DNA of 23,547 nt from JAAYAY01 sp964429355 (GTDB lineage Bacteria; Planctomycetota; Planctomycetia; Pirellulales; Thermoguttaceae): positions 1 to 23,547 of the forward strand of contig CAYSCH010000116.1 of assembly GCA_964429355.1 (NCBI GenBank), read 5' to 3'. This document shows, in pieces, positions 1 to 10,100 of the stretch (position 1 is its first letter; every line of letters starts with the position of its first letter). The position numbers were made by a program, and so were the translations under genes. Below the pieces are notes generated by a model, which saw nothing but the letters and a program-made list of their open reading frames with translations, ran no database searches and was not told the origin of the DNA.

Positions 1-727
1 TGTCGATTTCGTTATTTCCCTCCATGACCGTGTTGAACTCGCGGAACCTGGGCTCATCGGTGACCACGCTGTACTGCCGGCCCAGAATGTGCCCGGTACC
101 TTGGATTTCGAAAAACGTCTCGTCGGAGTCTTTGGTGAGTTGGAAGCACTTGCGGGCGTAGGTGGCGTGGAAGTAGCCGAGCCGGTCGTTCCATTCGGGG
201 AGGTTTTCCCACTCCACGAAGCTGTAGTCGGCCAGATCCTTGTCGGTGTCGTTGCGGAGGACGACGCGGGCGGACTCCTTGAACGGCATGGGGAAGTAGG
301 CGTTGTAGCTCCAGGGGGCGCACTCGATGAATTTCGAGGAGAAGTTCATGCTGTCGCCACCGCAGCCGTCGCCGAAGAAGTCGGCCAGGGGGCAACTGAC
401 GGCGGGCACTTCGGAGCCGTCGAAGTAGATTTCGAGCACGACGCCGCGGGAGGTGAGCTGCTCGGGATGGTGCCGCGTGCAGTGGATATGGCGGATGATG
501 CCGGGGCCCTTGAGGTCGGCCAGGAGCATGGGCTTATTGGCATCGACGGAGGGCATTTCCGAGTAGCGGTCGTACTTCCAGCCGGCGTGGGCGAAGCCGG
601 TGCGGAGTTCGGGCTTGATATCGGCCACGTCGGCGGTTTGGGCGTGGGAGGGCGACGAGGCGGCCAGGTAGATCGTCGCTGCCGTCACTGTCATCGCGAA
701 ACGAAACATCAAGAAGCAGATTCTCAT
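1..727 (-). CDS. DUF2961 (GH172-like) secreted protein, 3' end cut by window edge
   Basis: Reading the minus strand from the ATG at 727-725 gives 242 codons without a stop to the left edge, so the C-terminal half is missing. Residues 1-30 form a signal peptide (hydrophobic, ending in SHAQ). The body has the DUF2961 hallmarks: LKGPGIIRHIHCT at about residues 73-85, then a beta-strand IYFDGSEVP, PLADFFGDG and FPMPFKESARV. The same blocks occur in the DUF2961 protein at 16769-18349, so the two are divergent paralogs. A GAGGA ribosome site (735-739, read on the minus strand) lies 7 nt before the ATG. DUF2961 proteins include the GH172 enzymes acting on fructofuranosides and D-arabinofuranosides; the substrate here is unknown. 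The region holding the conserved GTGTEDY motif lies beyond the window, so catalytic competence cannot be judged. Confidence 0.85.
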   Translation of the reverse strand, partial: MRICFLMFRFAMTVTAATIYLAASSPSHAQTADVADIKPELRTGFAHAGWKYDRYSEMPSVDANKPMLLADLKGPGIIRHIHCTRHHPEQLTSRGVVLEIYFDGSEVPAVSCPLADFFGDGCGGDSMNFSSKFIECAPWSYNAYFPMPFKESARVVLRNDTDKDLADYSFVEWENLPEWNDRLGYFHATYARKCFQLTKDSDETFFEIQGTGHILGRQYSVVTDEPRFREFNTVMEGNNEID

Positions 728-1186
728 GGCACGGTCCTCAAGTTGCCAGCCGGAATAATAGACGAGCCAGACACGCAGCACACCGTACGGCGAAACGGCG
801 ATTTTCCTGGAAAGAACTGTAAACTGTGGAGAGGCTCGTGCCAAGAGAGCGGGAGGAGATTGGGTGGTCTTTGAGGGGGAACGTCCGGATGATGGAATGC
901 TGGCAGGGAAGCCGAGGATGCCAGATTCGTATTCCCACTTTTCAACCTGTTGGAATTTTCACTGTGTTTCTTGACGCAGGTGAATATTACCAGTCCAGCC
1001 TGTCACAAAATGGGTCCAGGCAGGGTCTGCTTGACTCTTGTGAACACTCTGGATAGGCTGGAGGCGTTGTGGCCTAACCAGAATGGGGGGCGTCTGCCAT
1101 GGGGACGGGGTGGCAGCACGCCATACGCCTTGTTGGGCTTCTCATCAGGCGGTTGATTCGGCACGGACCTCCGGGAGGATTTGCGG
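728..1186. other. Divergent intergenic region between the DUF2961 gene and the giant gene
   Basis: This stretch of 459 bases separates two genes transcribed away from each other, so it must hold both promoters. No convincing coding sequence is present: the short open frames on both strands have neither ribosome sites nor recognisable protein content. Reading leftward, TATTAT (revcomp of 755-760) is a plausible -10 hexamer but has no good -35 partner. TTGACT at 1031-1036 is a fair -35 for the rightward gene but its -10 partner (TAGGCT, 17 nt on) is poor. I call no promoter. Confidence 0.6.
1173..1178 (+). promoter_or_regulatory. Ribosome binding site setting the giant gene start at ATG 1187
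   Basis: GGGAGG lies 8 nt before ATG 1187, which is an optimal spacing. The in-frame TTG at 1181 would leave only 2 nt. I therefore place the start at 1187, two codons inside the longest open frame. Confidence 0.75.
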
Positions 1187-4100
1187 ATGGACAGGTCGTT
1201 CTGGCAGAGGGTGTACGGGGCGTTTCGATCGTTGGGACGTTCTTCGCAAGCCAGTTCCCCTGGGAGGCGTCGTGCGCCTGGGAGTCGGCGGATCCCGATG
1301 GAGCCGCTGGAAGATCGGCGGCTGCTCTCGGCGATTCCCTTCGGCGCGACGGAACGCGATACCAGCGAGTTCATGCTGGGCAACGTCCACGTGTCACTTG
1401 TGCTTTTCGAGTCGGACGGGAGCATCGATCCTAACCAGGAAGATTGGACACCCCTGCAGATCAACGAGGTGAAGACGAAAGTCAGCGCAGGGCTCACATG
1501 GTGGGAGGAGGCTCTCGCGCTGCGAAATACCACGCATGCGCTCGATTTTGAGATCGATTTCACGTATGCCGACACTCCCATTTCCACGCCTTATGAGCCC
1601 ATCACCCGCCCTTCGGACGAGATTGGGTTGGTGATCGACAGTTTTCTCGACGCGGTCGGCGCGAACACGACGGCCGGCTCCACAGCCGACATGAACGCCT
1701 ACAATCATTCTCGGCGACTTGCCGAAGATACGGATTGGGCGTTTACTATCTTCATTGTGCATTCTGCCAACGACGATGATGGGAGATATCCAAACGGCGC
1801 GAACGCCTGGGCACTGGCCGGCGGTCCGTACACGGTGATTCAGTATCATCGATCCGAGGTAACCGTGGCTCACGAAGTTGGGCACATCTTTTATGCGCTC
1901 GACGAGTACATAGGGGGACGGTCCTACTACGACCATCGAGGCTACTACAACACCCAGAACATCAATGCCTACGAGGAACACCCGGTGCCGGAAACCCGAG
2001 TGCCAAGCATTATGGGAGGTGCGTCAGGCAGTGATGTCTGGAGCGAGCACCTAATCTCGCCTTCGGGGGCCGAAATGCTCGGCTGGCGAGACAGTGACGC
2101 CGACGGCATATTGGACGTTCTCGATGTGCCGCTCACATTGGAGGGCTCTGGGCAGTACGATCCAAATACGCGTCATTATCACTTCCGGGGTACTTCTTCG
2201 GTTCAGACTCTGCCAAATCTGAATCCGAGTGGGCTCGGAAACGACATCACGACCAACAAGGTGAGCCGACTCGAATATCGGGTCGATGGCGGCGAATGGA
2301 CAACAGCCGCAACCTACGGTGAGCATGTTGCCGAAATCGATGTGAGTATCGGGCCGTTGCCGACGGGATATCACGACATTGAATTGCGAACCATCAGCGA
2401 CGAGAGCGGTGTCGTCTCACAAGTGTTCGTCGCCAATACCGATTTGCCGTCGGCAACGCTGCATGAAGGCATCAACGGATTCGCTTGGCATGACTTTAAT
2501 GGTAATGAACTCTGGGGGTCTGGGGAAACAGGGCTTGTTGGGAGGACGATTGCACTCTTGAACGAAAGCGGCCTGCCTGTTCTCGACCCGACGTCGCTGG
2601 AACCGGACGATTACGCTACAGGGACGATTCTCAACACGGTTGATCCGAACGTGACGCTATCGGCCATCGGTACGGGCGTGGCCAGCAACGAGGTCAACGT
2701 TCAGAGTAAAACCACCACGTCAACGGGAACTCGGCTCTTCGGGCACGTGCTTGCAGGTGGAAATCTCAATACTACGTGGAAGGGAGACAGTCGCCAACTC
2801 CGCATGGACTTTACGTCGCCCGTGAAATCGGTCAGTATCGATGCGACTGCCATTTACGACAACAGCGTCGGCCGCCTCAGCGTCTACGATCACGACGACA
2901 ACCTGCTTGCCTACTACGACACATCACTGCTCGCGGAGGGCTCTATCGAAACGATGGTCGTTTCCCGTCCACAGGCTGATATTGCCTACGCAATTGCCAG
3001 TGGAATTCCGGGACGAAACGTCCGATTGGACAACCTCGTATATGCCGTTGACGCAATTGCCATCACGGACAGATTTGGCTCCTATGCTTTTCGAGACATC
3101 CCGGCTGGGTCCTATGTCGTTCGTTCCATGCCATATGGCAGTTGGGAACCGACCGCACCTGTGTCAGCCGAGAGAATCGTGTCACTTTCTGCAGGTGAAA
3201 TGCTCGGAGGAGTTGACTTCGGGAGTTGGCTAGGCGCTTCTCCGACTCTGACTGTTAGTGTTCATTCTAGCGAAATCGCGGAGAATGCAGGGGCAGATGC
3301 TACGACCGCAACGGTAACGCGTGCTTATGCGGATACGGGTGCGGCATTGACAGTAATTCTTACATCCAATGACCTTAGCGAGGTACATACCCCAGTAGAT
3401 GTTACCATACCTGCCCACGAGGTCTCGGCTACCTTTGGCATCGACGCTGTCGACGACGCCCTGCTTGACGGCACTCAAACCGTCACGATCACAACTTCGG
3501 CTGCGGGTTTTACGCCCGGCAGTGACAATGTCGATGTTGCCGACGACGAAACGCCCGAGTTCACAATTACGGAGACCGGCGGCTCAACGAGCGTGTCGGA
3601 AACCGGGACAGCGGACACGTTTTTTGTGATCTTGGACTGCGGTCCTCCGTCCAACGTCGTCATCACCGTCACCATCGCTAACACCGCAGAAGCCGCCGTC
3701 GACAAAACGTCCCTTACCTTCACGNNNNNNNNNNCCCCGGCCACGCTCACCTTCACGCCGGCCAACTGGAACCAGGCTCAAACCGTGATCGTGACCGGCG
3801 TCGACGACATGATCGTCGACGGGAACCAACTCACGACGATCACGCTGTCAATCGACGACGCCAACTCGGACAGCGCCTTCCAACTGGTGGCCGACAAGAC
3901 GGTCCTGGTGACGACTACGGACGACGACCATTTCGACTTCGGCGATGCACCGGCGCCTTACGCGACTACGCTCAGCAGCGACGGTGCGCGTCATGTCGCC
4001 CTTGGCCCGACATTGGGCGGCTCACGCGACTGGGAAGTCGACGGTTTCCCTTCCGCCGCTGCCGACGGCGACGACAACACGGGCACTCCCGACGACGAGG

Positions 4101-7100
4101 ACGGCGTCACCTTCGGCACCATTCAAGTTGGCCAGCTTGGTGCGACGGCAACGGTGAATGTCCAGAACGCCCCCGCCGGTGCCAGGCTGGACGCCTGGAT
4201 CGACTTCAACGGCGATGGCTCGTGGGGCGGGCCGTTTGAGCATATTGCCGACAACGTAACGGTCGTCAACGGCGACAACACGATCACGTTCGACGTGCCG
4301 AGTTGGGCTGCGGCGGGCGAGACCTATGCGCGATTGCGGTTGAGTACGGCAGGTAATCTGGCGCCGTCCGGTGTGGCGTCGGACGGAGAGGTGGAGGACT
4401 ACCAGGTTGCGATTGTGCGACCGGAAGCAGCCAGTGGCATCTTCGCCGCGCACACGATCAGCACGGAGGCTGATTGGGCCATGTCGGTATTTGCTGCAGA
4501 TATGGACGGCGATGGTGACATGGACGTGCTTTCGGCTTCGTTCAGCGACGACAAGATCGTCTGGTACGAAAACGACGGAAGCGAGAGTTTTGTTGCCCAC
4601 ATGATTGCGGCCGTTCCAGGCGCTGATAGCGGGGATCCATCGGTTACTGCCGCAGACTTGGACGGCGACGGGGATCTCGATGTGGTCTCGACATCCGACT
4701 TTGGCCGCAAGATCGCGTGGTATGAGAATGACGGAGCGGGGGGCTTCGCCACGCACGTGATCACCACCAGTGCAAACGGCGTGCTTGGGGCATCTGTCGT
4801 GGACATGGACGGCGACGGCGACATGGACGTGATCCCTGCCTCCGCAAGCCTGCCGACAATCGAGTGGTACGTAAACGACGGGCACCGGACGTTCGCTGCA
4901 CGCACCGTCATTGATTCCCCTATTGGAACCTGGTCGATCTTCGGCGCCGACATGGACGGGGACGGCGATATGGACTTGCTGTCGGGAAACTCGACCTACA
5001 ACTCGCTCGACTGGCACGAAAACGACGGAAACGAGAGTTTTACGACTCATGCGATCGACACTTTGAGCGGCCATGTTCGGTCGGTATTCGCTGCCGATGT
5101 CGATGGCGACGGAGACTTGGACGCGGTGTGTGGTGCAAGCGACAAGATCTCCTGGTACGAGAATGACGGAAACGAGAGCTTCGCGTCCCATCAAATCATG
5201 GCTTCCGTCCGGTGGGCGGAGTCCGTGATTGCCGCGGATGTCGACGCTGACGGCGACCTGGACGTGCTCGCGGCCCTACAAAACGACAACAAGATCGCCT
5301 GGTACGAGAACCTCGCCCCGATACCCGGCTTCACGATCGCCGAAACGGACGAGGCGACGAGCGTTTCCGAAGCAGGGACAACCGATACCTTTACCGTCGT
5401 CCTCGATGTCGCTCCGCTGAGCAATGTGGTGATCACCGTCACGAGCGGCGATACGGGCGAGAGCGTGGTCGCTCCGGCGACGCTCACCTTCACGGTGGCC
5501 AACTGGAACCAGGCTCAAACGGTGACGGTTACCGCCGTCAACGACGACTTTGTGGACGGCAATCAGACATCGACGCTCACTTTGGCGATCGACGATGGCG
5601 CCTCCGACAACGCCTTCGACGCACTGGCCGACAAGACGGTCCTGGTGACGACGACCGACAACGACCTGCCCGGATTCACGATCACCGAGTCGAGCGGCAG
5701 TACGAGCGTTTCCGAATCGGGCACGACCGACACGTTCTCCGTCGTCCTGAGCGCGGCGCCGCTCTCGAACGTGGTGATCAACGTCACGAGCGGCGATGTG
5801 GGCGAGGGCGTGGTCGCTCCGGCAACGCTCACCTTCACGCCGGCCAACTGGAACCAGGCTCAAACGGTGACCGTCACCGGCGTCGACGACGCGACCGTCG
5901 ACGGCAGCCAGGTCACGACGATTACCCTTTCGATCGACGATGCCAATTCCGACAACGCCTTCGACGCACTGGCCAACCAGACGGTCCTGGTGACGACGAC
6001 CGACAACGACCTGCCCGGATTCGCGATCACCGAATCAAGCGGCAGCACGAGCGTCTCCGAATCGGGGACGACCGACACGTTCACCGTCGTTCTGAACGCC
6101 GCCCCCCTGACGAGCGTGGTCATCACCGTTACGAGCGGTGACACGGGTGAGGGAGTGGTCGCCCCGGCGACGCTCACGTTCACGCCCGGGAATTGGAATA
6201 TGCCGCAGACCGTCACGATCACCGGCGTCGACGACTCCGATGTCGACAGCGATCAGACGACAACGATCACGCTTTCGATTGACGATGCCAACTCGGACGA
6301 CGACTTCGACTCGCTCGCCGATCAGCTTGTGAACGTGACCAACCGCGACAATGATAGTATCGTCGTCACTACGCTCGATGATGAACTGGATGCTGACCTG
6401 AACGATCCGGACGACGTGAGCCTCCGCGAAGCCCTTTCCCTGGCAGCCAACGATGTTCTCCACCCCGGCGCCGATATCATCACCTTCTCGCCGATCCTGG
6501 ATCTCGATGTCACGCCTGGGTGTATTACCCTGTCACACGGTCAGTTGACGGTCAACTCCAGCGTCATGATCCAGGGATCCGGTGCATCACAGCTCACGAT
6601 TGGCGCGGACACGGACGGAAACGGCGAGGGTGAAAGCCGCATATTCTATATCGGCCCGGGCGTGACCGCTGCGCTCAACGGCCTTTCCATGACCGGTGGC
6701 TACACAAGTTATTCCGGCGGCGCTGTCTTCAACGACGGCGCAGTAGTGACTATCGCCGATTCCATCGTCTCGGGAAATCGGGCGCCCGAAGGGAACGGCG
6801 GCGGAATCTACAGCGAGGGCGGCCAGTTGACGCTTAACGGGACTACGATTGCTGGTAATGCAGCCCAGGCCGGTGGGGGAATCACAAGCAAAGCCGGGGC
6901 CCTGTTCATTTGCCAAAGCGACATTTTCGAGAATACGGCGGAGAACACTGGCGGCGGAGTCCATGGTGAATCCGGCACTCTTACTGTTGATCACTCCACC
7001 ATCTCCGGAAACGTTGGCCCGCTTGGAGGCGGCGTCTACAATCTGACGGGGGAATTGACGATCTCCCATTCGACAATCGCCGACAATTCAGGAACCACGG

Positions 7101-10100
7101 GGGGCGGCCTGCTCACGAATGGTGAGGGCATCGTGCGTGTCTCCGATTCAAACATCTCGGGGAATGTGGCCACGTATGGCGGTGGGGTCTGCAGCGCAGG
7201 GGCATCGTTGTTCGTCTCCGACAGCACGATCTCGACGAACATCGCGCAACACAGCGGCGGTGGAATCCATTCCAATAAAGGCACACTGGTCATCGCAAGC
7301 TCCACCATCCGTGGCAACAGTGCTAGTACAGGAAATGGTGGTGGTGTATTTACTGGTCTCACAGATACAGTGACCATCTCGAACTCCGTCATTGCAGGAA
7401 ACGTTGCGGTCAGCGCAGGAGGCCTATTCACCAACTCCGGCCAGGTGAACGTGGCCAGTTCCCCGATCACGGGCAATTCGGCTTCGTTCGAGGGGGGTGG
7501 AATCTATAATAACCAGACGGCAACGCTTACGATTACGAACTCGATCGTGTCGCTCAATGTAGATGCCTCGGGCGGTCAGATCTTTAGTTGCACGAGCATT
7601 CAAGGCGGACATAACCTGATTGGCGCAGATCCCCGATTCGTGCAGAGTCCTGGATCGGGAATCGATGAGGTCTGGGGGACAGCAGACGACGTTCAAGGTG
7701 ACTATCGCCTGACCGAACTGAGCCCGGCCGTCGACGCAGGCACCAACCTCTACCTCGACGAGATCGATTGCGACGGTACGGGCCCCGATCAGCAGTTTGA
7801 TCTCGACGGTAGCGGCTCCATTGGCGACTACGCAATTGGCAGCGACCTCGCTGGACAACCGAGGGTCCAGGGCGATCGCACCGATCTCGGGGCCTACGAG
7901 TATCAGGGGCCGGCCGCGATTGGGCGGGAAACACCCGCAGCTATGGTCACCACGCTTGCCGATACGGTCGATCTCTACGACGGACTGGTGTCGCTGCGCG
8001 AAGCGATCTACTACCACGGTACTCAAGCGATCACCGACCCGATTGTCTTCCAGACGTCACTGGGTGGGGGCCGGATCACTCTGGCCGGAAGTTCCCTCGT
8101 TATCGATACTTCTCTGCAGATTGACGCTTCGTCTCTCGCCCCTCTCGCCATCGATGGCAATGAGAGAGTCCGCGTGCTGACGGTCCTGGCAGACCAGGTC
8201 GACTTGCACAGTCTCAACATCGAGAATGGAAACCTTCCCTCGTTCTTCGGCCCCGGGGGCGGAATCTATAATGCGTCGGGTTCACTGACAATCACCAACT
8301 CCACCATCGCTTACAATCGCGGCGGTTTTGGCGGCGGAATCGACAACTGGTCGGGTATCCTGACACTGAGCGGCTGTGAGATTCGGCAAAACGCGGCCGG
8401 TATCCACGGTGGCGGGCTCTATAACGGTAAGGGAACGGTGCTCCTCACTGATTGCGTCCTTTCAGGGAATTCGTCACAAAACGATGGTGGCGGAATGGCA
8501 TCCGAGTCCGTCACCGGTGCAGTGACTGTTCTCAATACCTACTTCCTCGGCAACTCCGCCAGGTATGGTGGTGGTATCATGAACTCCGGCGGACCGCTCT
8601 TCATTGCCGGTTCGGCGATCGTGGGCAATCTGGCGACCGTCGAGGGGGGCGGAATCCGCAATTCTGCCGGCACAATGGCCATTGCCAGCTCGACGATCGC
8701 GGAGAACGAAGCTGGTTCTCTCGGCGGTGGTATCCAAGCCGGCAATGCGGAATACTCCTACAATACAATTGTTGCAGGAAACCTGGCCCCCTCTGGTGTT
8801 GACATCGCCGGCCAAATCGACGGAGGCTACAACAATCTCATTGGTGACGGCACTGACATGACCGGCCTGACCGATGGCGTCGACGGCAATCGGGTCGGTT
8901 CCGCCACTGTTCCCATCGATCCACGCTTCGTCGATTCTCAGACTTACGCCGATATTTCGGGCCCCGACCAGGTCTTCGGCACCGAGGACGACGGCCCCTT
9001 GGGCGACTATCATCTCGGCCTCGGCAGTCCGGCAATTGATGTTGGCAGTAACCTCTTCCTCGACGAGACTGATTCGGATACGTCGGGCCCCGACGCGGTA
9101 ATCGATCTCGATGGCAGCGGCACTCTCGGCGACTACATGATCACCATCGATCTTGACGGCCGACCGCGAGTCGCAGAAACTGCCGTCGATATCGGCGCGT
9201 ACGAAATCGTTCTGGACTTCGGTGATGCCCCTCTCCCCTATCCAACGACAGCCGCCGAAGACGGTGCACGCCACATCGTTGTGGGACCCATGTTGGGGGA
9301 TTCCCGTGATCCGGAGACCAATGCCACCCATTCTGCAGCCGATAGCGACGATACGTGGGGTCCGGTGGATGATGAAGATGGTGTAACTTTCACCTCGTTG
9401 CTTGCTCCCGGCATGATCGCAACCGTCGAATTCATCACGTCGGGCGACGGCCTCCTCAACGGCTGGATCGACTTCAACGGCGATGGTGACTGGGCCGAAA
9501 CCGGCGAGCAGATCTTTGTCGACGAATCGCTGGGGGCCGGCCAGAATTTTCGCTCCTTGAACGTGCCCTTGGATGCAGTCATCACGGAGCAAACCTTCGC
9601 CCGCTTCCGCATCAGTTCGTCCGGCGGGATCTCCTATGTCGGCGAGGCCCCGGACGGCGAGGTGGAGGATCACGCAGTTTCTATCGAACCTGCGGAATTG
9701 GCCCTGACCATCACGTCGGCCTCCGTTTCCGAAAACGGCGGCACAATGGAAGGTACGATCTCACGAAACACGAGCACGGTCGGGGATCTCCTCGTTGTTC
9801 TCCAGAGCAGTGATCCGACGGAAACCTCGGTGCCCGCCACCGTCATGATTCCGGACGGCAGCATTTCCGTATCGTTCACGATGAGCATTGTCGACGACGC
9901 TTTCGACGACGGTGATCACACGGTTACCGTCACGGCCAGCGCTGCAAACTTCTCGGGCAATACGGCCCAATTCGCTGTTCTCGACGACGACACAGCCGCA
10001 GTCACCGTCAACCCGACCACCGCCCTGACCACCACCGAGTCCGGCGGCACGGCCGAGTTCACCATCGTCCTCAACAGCGAGCCCACTGCCGATGTGACCG

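Noticed and set aside
89..874. A 261-codon plus-strand open frame at the left end
   Set aside because: It is antisense to the DUF2961 gene whose minus-strand frame has a signal peptide and conserved motifs. The plus-strand translation is low-complexity Gly/Val/Glu sequence.
1031..1059. TTGACT followed 17 nt later by TAGGCT as a promoter of the giant gene
   Set aside because: Only three of six -10 positions match, and the site is 127 nt from the start codon. It is no better than chance in a region of this size.
6650..7560. Regularly spaced GGCGG-like words as a possible CRISPR or DNA-level repeat array
   Set aside because: The spacing is irregular and the words encode the GGG turns of a beta-helix in an open frame, so the periodicity is protein-level.
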